Source: Bacteroidales bacterium (lineage in GTDB: Bacteria; Bacteroidota; Bacteroidia; Bacteroidales; UBA12077). From it: a DNA stretch of 44,446 nt. The stretch spans positions 1 to 44,446 of the forward strand of contig JANQHE010000081.1 of the NCBI GenBank assembly GCA_028282785.1, given 5' to 3'. The first letter of the stretch is position 1; the number at the start of each line of letters is the position of its first letter. Made by a program: the position numbers and the translations under genes. Positions 34,301 through 43,508 of this stretch are shown here, in pieces. The notes below the pieces were generated by a model that saw nothing but the letters and a program-made list of their open reading frames with translations, had not been told where the DNA came from and ran no database searches.

Positions 34301-36433
34301 ATGAAATATAAGATTTTATATATGTTCTTACTTCTTTTATTATTTCGATCAAATAATATTATATCGCAAGAAATTGATACCACATCAACTGAAGCTCTTT
34401 TCGATCTTACATTAGAAGATTTAATGGATATAGAAATAGTTTCGGCTGTCCGTCAAAATCAAAATATAATTGATGCGCCTTCTATAGTTTCTGTTATTAC
34501 TGAAAAACAAATTAAAGAAAGAGGTTACCTTAGTGTAGATGAAGCGTTAAGCAGCATTGCAGGGTACGATGTAATTACAGATCATTTTCAACCAAATCTT
34601 GGTATTCGCGGAATTAATGGTGGATTAAGAACTTGGTCACGATTAGTAAAGGTTATGGTTGATGGCCAAAGCGTTTCTTTTAGGTCAAGCTCAAATAATT
34701 TTCTAGATGCTTCTCTTATTCCGATTGAAGTAATAGAAAAAATTGAAATCATTCGTGGTCCTAATTCGGCACTTTATGGGAAAAATGCGTTCCTTGGCGT
34801 TATAAATATTATAACAAAATCCGGATCAACGTTACAAGATAATGCAATTTCACACTATATAGCAGATATTAATGATAATTCATCATTTGGCATAAGTACT
34901 ATTTGGGGAGGGGAAAAAGAGAAATTTGATTTTGTTTTTGCCAGCTCATATTCACAAATTGATAATTCAGGTCTGGCTCTTACTAATGTTCCCGGTAGTG
35001 AAATATATTCAGAAGATGATATAAGTAAAAAAAATGAAGCTAATCCACTAAGTATTTTTTTTAAATTAACATATGAAAATGATAAGTTTGGTAAAATCAT
35101 ATTAGACGGAACTCAACAAATAATAAATTCTAATGCAGAGTTTCTAGACTGGGGAGCATTGACACACAAAAACAACATAAGTTTGCTTAATTCTTACGAA
35201 CGATTATCGTATAATAAATATATATTTGAAAATCTGAATACTACGTTAACTGTGTCACGAGCAACTGGTAAACCTCTTAAAGATGAAGTTTTTGAAACAA
35301 ATACAGATCCTTCAGAATGGATTGAAAGAGAAGTAAGTTACACGGGATATGATGTAACCGGTAACCTATCATACAATTTTGACGAAATAAATAATTTCTC
35401 AATAGGAATAGACTATACAACTGATATTCATGATCATCAAAAATTTTATACTGTTAATAGTGCAGGAACTAAAATTTTAAACCCAGGAGGTACTGATGGT
35501 AAAGATCAGTTCAATAATCTAGGTATATATTTACAAATGATTTTTAATGCCAGTGAGTTTTTCGGTGTGAATTATTTAAAGAATTTAACTTTAACCGCAG
35601 GTTATCGATTTGATTATCATAACATATATGGAGATGTATTAACATATAGAATTGCAGCTGTATATCATTTAACAAATGATATCAGCACAAAAATAATGTA
35701 TGGTACATCTTTTAATGCTCCATCATCAGTACAGTTATATACTAATTATATTTATCCGGGAGGAATTGTCGGTAATCCTTCTTTAAAACCGGAAAAAGCC
35801 AAAACGTTGGAATGGGCACTAATGGGAAAAATCACCGAATCCGTTAATTTCAGTACAAATGTATTTTATACTGAAATTGATGATAAAATAGAATACCTGC
35901 TTCCATATGGTCAAATCACAAATATTACAGCGGAGAATGTTTCAAATATTTATTCCGGGGGTATTGAAGCCGAACTAAATGCCAGCTTATTTCAGAATAC
36001 TGCTTATGTAAATTACTCATATCAGAAAAGTATTTTAGAAAAAAATGATCCATTATTACAGGAAATTAAAGTTAATACAGCTTTGTATCCAAATCATATA
36101 ATCAAGTTTGGTGATATATACCATTTACCAAAATTTTATCTAAACATAAATCTTGAAGGAAAGTACATAAGTTCCAGAATAGCTAGTGACCAAAATAACT
36201 TTGTTTACGATCCAATAAACTACGCTACAAATAGATATAAACTGGACCCTTATCTGTTATTAGATTTAACCATCAGTTCTACGGATCTTAATATTTTTAA
36301 AGATAGCAAAGCTAAACTTAGTTTAAAGTTACAGAATCTATTAGATACTAAATTTAACTATCCGGGATTTAATAATTATGATATTCCTGGTGTAGGTCGT
36401 TCAATATATTTTCGATTTACTCAAAATATTTAA
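34301..36433 (+). CDS. TonB-dependent receptor
   Basis: A 710-aa outer-membrane receptor: signal peptide (MKYKILYMFLLLLLF through NIISQ), then a short DLTLEDLMDIEIVSA segment typical of receptors linked to signalling genes, the plug (about 55-175, APSIVSVITEKQIKERGYLS and IEIIRGPNSALYGKNAFLGV) and the barrel ending in GRSIYFRFTQNI. It lacks the carboxypeptidase-like and STN domains. The ATG at 34301 is chosen over the upstream TTG at 34280 because it opens the signal peptide. It is the first gene of a five-gene run with gaps of 3 nt or overlaps. The ligand is unknown. Confidence 0.9.
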   Translation: MKYKILYMFLLLLLFRSNNIISQEIDTTSTEALFDLTLEDLMDIEIVSAVRQNQNIIDAPSIVSVITEKQIKERGYLSVDEALSSIAGYDVITDHFQPNLGIRGINGGLRTWSRLVKVMVDGQSVSFRSSSNNFLDASLIPIEVIEKIEIIRGPNSALYGKNAFLGVINIITKSGSTLQDNAISHYIADINDNSSFGISTIWGGEKEKFDFVFASSYSQIDNSGLALTNVPGSEIYSEDDISKKNEANPLSIFFKLTYENDKFGKIILDGTQQIINSNAEFLDWGALTHKNNISLLNSYERLSYNKYIFENLNTTLTVSRATGKPLKDEVFETNTDPSEWIEREVSYTGYDVTGNLSYNFDEINNFSIGIDYTTDIHDHQKFYTVNSAGTKILNPGGTDGKDQFNNLGIYLQMIFNASEFFGVNYLKNLTLTAGYRFDYHNIYGDVLTYRIAAVYHLTNDISTKIMYGTSFNAPSSVQLYTNYIYPGGIVGNPSLKPEKAKTLEWALMGKITESVNFSTNVFYTEIDDKIEYLLPYGQITNITAENVSNIYSGGIEAELNASLFQNTAYVNYSYQKSILEKNDPLLQEIKVNTALYPNHIIKFGDIYHLPKFYLNINLEGKYISSRIASDQNNFVYDPINYATNRYKLDPYLLLDLTISSTDLNIFKDSKAKLSLKLQNLLDTKFNYPGFNNYDIPGVGRSIYFRFTQNI

Positions 36434-36436
36434 ATT

Positions 36437-37732
36437 ATGAAAAAACATAAATTAATTATATCATTGATTTTCTTGTTTTTTCTTTTTTCGATAGGATGCG
36501 AAAAACTTGAAGAAGATTATAATATCCCCCAATATGATCATTCCATTAAAATTGGAGTTGTAGGAGATGTTTCTGTTTTACGAGAACAAGTTGAAAATAT
36601 GTTTTTCGGAGCAAAACTTGCAAGCGAAGAAATCAATCAAATGGGAGGTTTGGATATTAATAATAAAAATTATAGAATTGAACTTATTTTTAAGAATTCG
36701 GGAGGTTCTCCCGAGGAAGGAGTCAAAGTCACCAACGAGTTAATTAATGATGGAATTAACATAATTATAGGCCCTACATTTTCGTCGGTAGCTGTTGAAA
36801 TGGCAGAGTTATGCGTTGAAAATGAAGCATTAATGATGACTTATTCTGCAACAACTCCTGAACTTACTTTATTAAATGATCAGGATTTTATTTGGCGGAC
36901 ATGCCCTTCTGATCATACATTTGGAACTATATCTGCTCAATACTGCATTGATTCCCTTCTGTATGAAAAAGCAGCAATTTTTTACAGAAATGATAGATTT
37001 GGCCAAGGACTTTCAAGTATTATTAATGAAAATTTTCAAGAGCTTGGTGGGCATATTACTAACTATGTATTATATCCAGGAGATATTCCAAACTTAGAAT
37101 CATATAATTTTAGTTATGAATTAAATACTCTTCTAAGTGAAGAAGTGGATGTTATATTTATTATTGCGTTCTCTTCTGAGGTTGCCGTATTAACAAACGA
37201 GATTTATAATAATGAATTATATCAACAAATTGAAAATAAACCAAAACTTTTCCTTAATGATGGAATAGTTCCGGAAGAACTTATAATTAATGGAAATCCC
37301 GAAATGTTGGAAACTGTAATAGGCATAACCAGTACTAACGAAGGCAATACCAACTATAATATGTATAAAGAAAACTACATTGAAAGATTTGGATTTTCTC
37401 CTTCAACCTATTCAGAACATGCATACGATGCTGTTTATTCTATTGTATATGCAATGCTTCGTGCAAGCTCAGAAGAACCAGAAGATATTATAGAATTTCT
37501 AAGAGAAATATCTGGTTCTGATCTTTGCGGAGATATTATTACTGATCAGGTAGTAATAAATGTTAATGAATTTGATGTGGCTAAAAATATTATAGAAAAA
37601 GGACAAACTATAGATTATGAAGGAGCTTCAGGTCCTTTAAATTTTGATTGCAATGGAGATCCTGCTCCCAAAATAGTTATTTGGGGAATTGAAAATAACG
37701 AATATAAAGAAATAACCTATTACGGAAAATAA
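36437..37732 (+). CDS. periplasmic ligand-binding lipoprotein (branched-chain-amino-acid-binding-like fold)
   Basis: A 431-aa lipoprotein (lipobox FSIGC, Cys21) with the two-lobed Peripla_BP_6 fold: KIGVVGDVSVLREQVENMFF with GAKLASEEINQMGG, IIIGPTFSSVAVEMAELC, ALMMTYSATTPEL and the second-lobe EHAYDAVYSIVYAML. Such proteins bind amino acids, amides or aromatic compounds for ABC import or for signalling. No ABC permease or ATPase is encoded nearby. It sits 3 nt after a TonB receptor and 3 nt before a YfiR-like gene, so it may present a ligand to the sensor kinase rather than to a transporter. Confidence 0.88.
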   Translation: MKKHKLIISLIFLFFLFSIGCEKLEEDYNIPQYDHSIKIGVVGDVSVLREQVENMFFGAKLASEEINQMGGLDINNKNYRIELIFKNSGGSPEEGVKVTNELINDGINIIIGPTFSSVAVEMAELCVENEALMMTYSATTPELTLLNDQDFIWRTCPSDHTFGTISAQYCIDSLLYEKAAIFYRNDRFGQGLSSIINENFQELGGHITNYVLYPGDIPNLESYNFSYELNTLLSEEVDVIFIIAFSSEVAVLTNEIYNNELYQQIENKPKLFLNDGIVPEELIINGNPEMLETVIGITSTNEGNTNYNMYKENYIERFGFSPSTYSEHAYDAVYSIVYAMLRASSEEPEDIIEFLREISGSDLCGDIITDQVVINVNEFDVAKNIIEKGQTIDYEGASGPLNFDCNGDPAPKIVIWGIENNEYKEITYYGK

Positions 37733-37735
37733 TTC

Positions 37736-38311
37736 TTGACATCAAAAAAAATAACATATAATTGTAACACATTCGGTAAAAGAATCATCCTTTTTTTGAT
37801 GCTGATGTTTGCTTCGGTACATGGATTTACGCAGGCAAATGTATATGTGCTTAAAGCTGTTTATCTCGAAAAATTCACCCGTTTTGTCAGTTGGCCGGAA
37901 GAATCAAGGATGAATAATCCTGAATTACCTTTTGTCATTGCCGTGATTGGAAGAACTCCACTTACCGAGAATCTGGACCAAATCTACTCCAACCAAAAAA
38001 TCAATAATAAAAAAGTAGAAGTAAAACGTATTTATAATCTTTATGAAATTGAAAATGTTCATATATTAGTCATTGCGGAGACTGAAAGAAAAAACCTGCA
38101 AAATATTTTAGCTTTAACAAAAAAATTACCCGTGCTAACCATTAGCGAAGCACCTAATTTTGCTGAAAAAGGAGTACTTATTAATTTCTATGAAGATAGA
38201 AATAAACTGCGGTTCGAAATAAATGAAACTGCAGTATTACAGTCTCCTTTACAAATGAGTTTTTATTTATTGAATTCAGCAAAAATTGTAAATCCTGTAA
38301 AAGAAAATTAA
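37736..38311 (+). CDS. YfiR-family (DUF4154) periplasmic protein
   Basis: A 191-aa exported protein: signal peptide (KRIILFLMLMFASVHG), then the family pattern LKAVYLEKFTRFVSWPE, FVIAVIGRTPL, VHILVIAETE, LPVLTISEAPNFAEKGVLIN with LRFEINE, and a final LQMSFYLLNSAKIV. In Pseudomonas YfiR is a periplasmic inhibitor of the CHASE8-containing diguanylate cyclase YfiN (TpbB). Here the partner is the CHASE8-like kinase encoded next, whose ATG overlaps the YfiR stop (TAATG). The start is the TTG at 37736, the only one that leaves a full signal peptide; a start at an internal ATG would trim the n-region. Confidence 0.9.
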   Translation: MTSKKITYNCNTFGKRIILFLMLMFASVHGFTQANVYVLKAVYLEKFTRFVSWPEESRMNNPELPFVIAVIGRTPLTENLDQIYSNQKINNKKVEVKRIYNLYEIENVHILVIAETERKNLQNILALTKKLPVLTISEAPNFAEKGVLINFYEDRNKLRFEINETAVLQSPLQMSFYLLNSAKIVNPVKEN

Positions 38312-40224
38312 TGAAGTTATTTCAAAAAATATCAATTAAAAATAAAATCATTGCAATCATACTTATCGTGAGTACAGTTACGATGATTATAGGATTTACA
38401 CTTGTTGGAATAAGCGATATTAAAAGTTTAAAACAGGAAATGTTGCTTAATAATTTAATGAATACAAAACTAATTGGTGAATATACTGTCGCTCCACTTA
38501 CTTTTGATGACAACGAAGGTGCTAAAAATATATTATCAAAATTATCAACAATTCCTGGAGTAAATAAAGGGGCTTTATATGATCGTAATGGAATTCTATT
38601 TTCATTTTATAAAAAATCGGAAGATATTTTTGTGAATCCACTTTTTGAAAACCCTGATGAAATCGAAGTTTCAAGAACTAGCTTCTCAAAGTCGGCCTTA
38701 CTAATAGAGCATCCAATTGTATATGAGAATTTCCGGTATGGTATAATTATCATCGAAGTTGATACTTCATTATTAACCGAAAAAATGAAAGAATATATTA
38801 TCATTCTTCTGGGTATTTTAATCGGAATGATAGTATTTTCATTTATCCTTGCTAATCGATTACAAAAACCAATATCCCAGCCAATTTTGGAATTGGCAAA
38901 ACTTACCAGGAAAATTTCAGGAAAAGGTGATTACAATGTAAGAATAGAACGTAAAAGCAATGATGAAATTGGAATTCTTTATGATAACTTTAATGAAATG
39001 CTTCAACAAATACTAAATCGCGAAGCAGCTCGCGATGTGGCAGAAAAAAAACTGGTTGAAGCTAAAGAAAAGGCAGAAGAAAGCGATCGACTAAAGTCTG
39101 CTTTTCTGGCAAATATGTCTCACGAGATCAGAACTCCAATGAATGCTATTTTGGGTTTTGCAGAGTTAATTACCATGCCTGATTCTGAAGTTACACCAAA
39201 TGAAAAAGGAAATTTCATAAAATTAATAAGAAGCGGTGGCGATAATTTATTAAGATTGATTGATGATATTATTGATATATCAAAAATTGAAGCCGGTCAA
39301 ATCAAAATTCACAAAAAAGAGTGCAACTTAAATCAAACTTTAAAAGAAATACAACAGTCCTTTTTTGAAATCAGAAAACACAAGGGCAAAGGACAAATTG
39401 ATATTCGTTTAAATGAAAATGCTCAGTCTCAAAATATAGTCATAAAAACTGATCCTCTGAGATTAAACCAGATCTTAACTAACTTGATTGATAATGCATT
39501 AAAATTCACTGAAGAAGGCTTTATTGAGTTTGGATATGAAATATTAAATGAAGAAAAGATTCTTTTTTATGTAAAAGATACAGGAGTTGGGATGGATCAT
39601 AAGAAAAAAGATATGGTTTTTGATCGGTTTACAAAAATCGAAGACGATAAAACCAGGCTCTATCGCGGTGCTGGATTGGGATTAGCAATTAGCAAAAGTT
39701 TAGTTGAATTATTAGGAGGAAGAATATGGGTAGAATCCACATTAGGAGAAGGATCGACTTTTTACTTTGGTTTACCTTTCGATAAGTTAAAAGAACTGGA
39801 AAAACCGGAAAAACCTTTAGCTATTTCGGAGGATTATAATTGGGCGAACAAAACTATCCTTGTTGCTGAGGACGAACCGGCTAACGTAGTCTATATTGAA
39901 GAAGTCCTTAAGATCACAAAAGCTAAGGTATTAAAGGCAATGAATGGTAAAGAGGCGGTCGAAATATTTGAAAAGAATAATGATATTGATATCGTTATTA
40001 TGGATATTAAGATGCCTGAAATGGATGGCTATGAGGCAACTAAGCAAATTAAAAAACTAAATAAAGATATTCCTGTTATATCGCAGACTGCATATGCAAT
40101 GCCTGGTGATATTGATAAAGGTCTGGATTCAGGAATGAATGATTATTTGATAAAACCTGTAAAACCTAAATTATTATTATCAGTATTAAATAAACATCTA
40201 AACCGATTATCACCTACAGGATGA
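38311..40224 (+). CDS. hybrid histidine kinase with CHASE8-like sensor, HAMP and receiver
   Basis: A 637-aa inner-membrane kinase. Order: TM1 (about 13-33), a periplasmic domain resembling CHASE8 (about 40-150, GEYTVAPLTFDDNEGAKNIL and GALYDRNGILFSF), TM2 (about 162-181), HAMP (about 182-235), coiled linker, HisKA with phosphoacceptor His271 (MSHEIRTPMNAILGFAEL), HATPase (N-box ILTNLIDNALKFT, G-boxes DTGVGMD and GAGLGLAISKS) and a receiver domain with Asp565 (IVIMDIKMPEMDGYE) and Lys615. The receiver lacks an attached output domain, so a partner phosphotransfer or response regulator elsewhere is needed. The CHASE8 fold is the one YfiR controls in YfiN, fitting the neighbouring gene. ATG at 38311 overlaps the YfiR stop. 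Confidence 0.93.
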   Translation: MKLFQKISIKNKIIAIILIVSTVTMIIGFTLVGISDIKSLKQEMLLNNLMNTKLIGEYTVAPLTFDDNEGAKNILSKLSTIPGVNKGALYDRNGILFSFYKKSEDIFVNPLFENPDEIEVSRTSFSKSALLIEHPIVYENFRYGIIIIEVDTSLLTEKMKEYIIILLGILIGMIVFSFILANRLQKPISQPILELAKLTRKISGKGDYNVRIERKSNDEIGILYDNFNEMLQQILNREAARDVAEKKLVEAKEKAEESDRLKSAFLANMSHEIRTPMNAILGFAELITMPDSEVTPNEKGNFIKLIRSGGDNLLRLIDDIIDISKIEAGQIKIHKKECNLNQTLKEIQQSFFEIRKHKGKGQIDIRLNENAQSQNIVIKTDPLRLNQILTNLIDNALKFTEEGFIEFGYEILNEEKILFYVKDTGVGMDHKKKDMVFDRFTKIEDDKTRLYRGAGLGLAISKSLVELLGGRIWVESTLGEGSTFYFGLPFDKLKELEKPEKPLAISEDYNWANKTILVAEDEPANVVYIEEVLKITKAKVLKAMNGKEAVEIFEKNNDIDIVIMDIKMPEMDGYEATKQIKKLNKDIPVISQTAYAMPGDIDKGLDSGMNDYLIKPVKPKLLLSVLNKHLNRLSPTG

Positions 40225-41363
40225 AAAAACTATTAAAAACTTTTTTGCCATTAGCACTTGTTTTAGTGCTTTTATTTTTATTTATTCAACCTAATCCTTA
40301 TTTCCGTCGAGCAGTTTACCATTTCACAGCTGACATTTCAGATCATGAAATATTCCCGGAGCGAACTGTTGAAAAAGGAGTGTATCAACCATGGAAAACT
40401 TCTTCTGAATTTAATGCATATCAGCTTAGTTCTGATGATATTCTTTTAATGGATAGTTTTCAAACCACAGCTTTTATAGTTATAAAAGATACATCTTTGA
40501 TATTTGAAAGCTATTGGGATGGTTATTCCGAAGATTCTAAGTCAAGCTCTTTCTCAATGGCAAAAAGTATTGTTAGTTTATTAATTGGAATTGCGATTGA
40601 TGAAGGATTAATTGAATCAGTTGATGATCCGGTTTCAAAATACATTCCGGAGTTTGAAAATAAAAAGTATAATATTTCAATTCGAGATCTTCTTGTTATG
40701 GGTTCAGGCCTGAAGTGGAACGAAAGCTATTTTAATCCATTTTCGGTAACTACTAAAGCTTATTATGGGAAAAATGTAAACAAACTGGCTTTATATGCTA
40801 AATCAATAAAACCTCCTGCACAAGTGTATGAATATATAACTGCAAATCCGCAGTTACTAAGCATTATACTTAAAAATGTTACCAACAAGCCAATTAGTGA
40901 ATATGCATCAGAAAAACTATGGAAACCACTTGGTGCTAAAAATGATGCTACCTGGAGCCTGGATCAAAAAAATGGAGACGAAAAAGCATTTTGTTGTTTT
41001 AATTCTAATGCCAAAGATTTTGCTCGGATAGGTCAGCTAGTTTTAAATGATGGGATGTGGAATGGAAAACGGATTATCTCTAACTCTTACTTAAAAGAAG
41101 CTTTAACTCCCGCTACTTTTCTTGTGGATAATGAAAATAATCCAGTTGATTTTTATGGTTATCAATGGTGGATTGGATCGCACAAAGAAGTTAATTTTTA
41201 TTATGCCCGGGGTATATTAGGCCAATACATTGTAATCATTCCTGAAAAAAACATGGTGTTTGTCCGTTTAGGTCATAAAAGAAGTAAAAATAAAATTAAT
41301 CATCACCGGGAAGATATTTTTCATTACATTGATTTAGCTTTAAAAATTTCAAATAATAATTAA
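40221..41363 (+). CDS. beta-lactamase-related serine hydrolase (class C / 6-aminohexanoate-dimer-hydrolase-like)
   Basis: A 380-aa protein with an N-terminal membrane anchor or signal (about 5-23) and the penicillin-binding fold. The catalytic SxxK is S112-MA-K115 (FSMAKSIVSLLIG). A Tyr segment (YEYITANPQLLSIIL) and the third motif region (FYGYQWWIG, then YARGILGQYIVIIPE) follow. Members are esterases, amidases or peptidases rather than true beta-lactamases. Its ATG overlaps the kinase stop (ATGA), making it the last gene of the receptor-to-kinase operon. Whether it makes or destroys the signal sensed upstream is open. The 3' end coincides with a terminator. Confidence 0.88.
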   Translation: MKKLLKTFLPLALVLVLLFLFIQPNPYFRRAVYHFTADISDHEIFPERTVEKGVYQPWKTSSEFNAYQLSSDDILLMDSFQTTAFIVIKDTSLIFESYWDGYSEDSKSSSFSMAKSIVSLLIGIAIDEGLIESVDDPVSKYIPEFENKKYNISIRDLLVMGSGLKWNESYFNPFSVTTKAYYGKNVNKLALYAKSIKPPAQVYEYITANPQLLSIILKNVTNKPISEYASEKLWKPLGAKNDATWSLDQKNGDEKAFCCFNSNAKDFARIGQLVLNDGMWNGKRIISNSYLKEALTPATFLVDNENNPVDFYGYQWWIGSHKEVNFYYARGILGQYIVIIPEKNMVFVRLGHKRSKNKINHHREDIFHYIDLALKISNNN

Positions 41364-41399
41364 AAGAAAAGCAGCTCAACAGAGCTGCTTTTCTTTTAA
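41360..41399. terminator. bidirectional intrinsic terminator
   Basis: A perfect 18-bp stem (41360-41377 with 41382-41399, loop AACA; GC core AGCAGCTC) with A/T-rich outer arms that give a U run in both directions. It overlaps the stop codon of the hydrolase and serves the convergent frr gene. Confidence 0.92.
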
Positions 41400-41419
41400 A
41401 TGATCGAGGTAATCAACTT

Positions 41420-41983
41420 CTATATTTTCATTATATCTTCTTCCTTGGTTTTTACAATCTTATCAATTTTTTCTCCATATTGATCAGTAACTTTTTGAAC
41501 ATCATCAGATGCGGTTTTCGATTCATCCTCAGATAATCCGTCCTTCTCTAGTTGCTTAATCTCATCATTTGCATCTTTTCGTGCGCTACGAATACTTACT
41601 TTTGCACTTTCTCCTTCAGAATGAACCTGTTTAACTAAAGTTTTTCTTCTTTCTTCAGTTAATGCCGGAATATTTATTCTTATTATTTCTCCATTATTCA
41701 TTGGAGCAAAACCAAGATTTGCATTAATAATAGCTCTTTCTATAGGTTCTATCATTGTTTTTTCCCAAGGCTGAATTGCAATAGTTTTAGGATCAGGAGT
41801 ACCAATATTTGCTACCTGGTTAATAGGAGTCTGATTTCCATAATAATCAACCATGACTGTATCAAGCATTCTTGGATTCGCCTTTCCTGCTCTTAACGAT
41901 CCAAGTTCTACTTCTAAATGCTTAATGGCCTTATCCATTCTTTCTTTGGCAGCATCAATTACAAATTGAACTTCTTCATTCAT
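41420..41983 (-). CDS. frr: ribosome recycling factor
   Basis: A 187-aa cytoplasmic protein that, with EF-G, splits post-termination ribosomes. Family hallmarks are the helical KERMDKAIKHLEVELGSLRA, the signature GKANPRMLDTVMVDYYG, TPINQVANIGTPDPKTIAIQ, PWEKTMIEPIERAI and NIPALTEERRKTLVKQVH. It follows pyrH by 95 nt on the same strand, the standard bacterial order. Its start at 41983 is conserved (MNEEVQ). Confidence 0.97.
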   Translation of the reverse strand: MNEEVQFVIDAAKERMDKAIKHLEVELGSLRAGKANPRMLDTVMVDYYGNQTPINQVANIGTPDPKTIAIQPWEKTMIEPIERAIINANLGFAPMNNGEIIRINIPALTEERRKTLVKQVHSEGESAKVSIRSARKDANDEIKQLEKDGLSEDESKTASDDVQKVTDQYGEKIDKIVKTKEEDIMKI

Positions 41984-42078
41984 AACTTTATATTTTAGGG
42001 TTAGGGTATTGTAGCAACAAATTTAAAAAAAAATCTGGAACCTAAAATCTCATGCTTTTAATTCATTGTATTTTACAA

Positions 42079-42789
42079 TTACCTGCTTACTAATGTTCCT
42101 ATTTCTTCCCCATAAACAACTTTTAACAAATTACCTTTTGTATTCATATCAAATACATAAATAGGTAAATTATTTTCTTTGCACATAGTAAAAGCAGTCT
42201 GATCCATTACATTTAATTCCCTTCTGATAACTTCGTCGAACGTAATATTATTAAACTTTGTTGCTTTTGGATCTTTCTCAGGATCTGCAGTATAAACACC
42301 GTCAACTCGCGTTCCCTTTAATATAATTTCTGCACCAATTTCAACAGCCCTTAAAGCTGATGCTGTATCTGTTGTAAAAAACGGATTACCTGTACCACCC
42401 GATAAAATTGCTACAGTTCCTTGTTCCAAATTCTCAATAACTTTATCTCTAATATAGAGTTCTCCAACTGGCTCCATTCTAATTGCAGTATAAACTACTG
42501 ATTTTAAACCGGAATTTTTCATTGCTGATTGTAATGCTAAACTATTAATAACAGTAGCAAGCATCCCCATCTGATCACCTTTAACTCTATCAAATCCACT
42601 TGCAACTCCTGTCAATCCTCTAAAAATATTTCCACCACCAATTACAATTGCTATTTGGGCACCGGCATCATGTAAATCTTTAATTTCATCAACATATTCA
42701 TTAAGTCGATCCGAATCAATACCATAACCTGCATTACTCATCAATGACTCTCCACTTAACTTTAACAGAATTCGTTTATATTTTAGCAT
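42079..42789 (-). CDS. pyrH: UMP kinase
   Basis: A 236-aa amino-acid-kinase-fold enzyme phosphorylating UMP to UDP, allosterically controlled by GTP and UTP in many bacteria. The P-loop-like start RILLKLSGESLM, the GGGNIFRG motif, DQMGMLATVINSLALQSAMK, the GTGNPFFTTDTASALRAVEI segment and VDGVYTADPEKDP are all present. It is upstream of frr on the same strand. Confidence 0.97.
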   Translation of the reverse strand: MLKYKRILLKLSGESLMSNAGYGIDSDRLNEYVDEIKDLHDAGAQIAIVIGGGNIFRGLTGVASGFDRVKGDQMGMLATVINSLALQSAMKNSGLKSVVYTAIRMEPVGELYIRDKVIENLEQGTVAILSGGTGNPFFTTDTASALRAVEIGAEIILKGTRVDGVYTADPEKDPKATKFNNITFDEVIRRELNVMDQTAFTMCKENNLPIYVFDMNTKGNLLKVVYGEEIGTLVSR

Positions 42790-43495
42790 AAGTTCTAATT
42801 TTTGTTAACGCAAAATAACATAAAAAAATGGTTTTTTAGAAGATACCAAAATCACCTCTTCAATTTTAATTACATATCATCCTTTTCTCTCCTTTATTTT
42901 ATCACATAGTTGAAAGAATTCAAGTAATCAACCACTTAATTGAATTAATTTTTCTGTAATGTTTATAACTTTTTACATTGTTTTACGTACACACATTAAT
43001 TAAAATACTGATAGTTAAATTATTAAATGAACAATATCAAATTTTATTCTAAATAAAACTTTATGTCAAAAAAAATCGTATTTATTGTTAGTGTATTGAT
43101 ATTTAATTAATTTTATAATATTTCAGTATTCAAGGTTAGATTTACAAACATTTTATTAACAGTTTTTGTAAATTCGTGGATTTTACTGAAAACAAAAACC
43201 GTAAAGGTTTTGTAACGTTAGAGCGTATAGAGTAGGACTATATATATAACAAGTGAGGTTAAATCAAAATAACACTTGCTTTTTTCTTTGTTGTCTGAGC
43301 ATTTATGCAAAAACACTAGAAAAGAGCTTTAGTCGATGTATTACCCAAATATTGACTAATGTTTTTTTTATATACATTCAACCTATTCTAAATCAAACAA
43401 AATCAAACCAATATAATACTCTTTTTAGTTTAACAAATTACCATTTGTTAAATCCTAATCAAATCACCAATAGCGTAAAAAATGAAAAATATCAT
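42790..43495. other. long AT-rich intergenic region before the repeat-protein gene
   Basis: No convincing gene in about 700 bp. A GTG-initiated frame (43253-43525) has low-complexity content and overlaps the next start codon, so it is rejected. Two weak hairpins occur: AAAACC-GTAAA-GGTTTT (about 43196-43212) and CAAGTG...CACTTG before TTTTTT (about 43250-43283). They could belong to a long 5' leader of the gene at 43509. No exact TAnnTTTG promoter box was found on the plus strand. Confidence 0.5.
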
Positions 43496-43503
43496 AAGGA
43501 GGT
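43496..43503 (+). promoter_or_regulatory. perfect Shine-Dalgarno sequence
   Basis: AAGGAGGT at 43496-43503, five nucleotides before the ATG at 43509. Full complementarity to the 16S 3' end is rare in Bacteroidota, whose genes mostly lack it. It decides the start of the following gene. Confidence 0.8.
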
Positions 43504-43508
43504 TAGTC

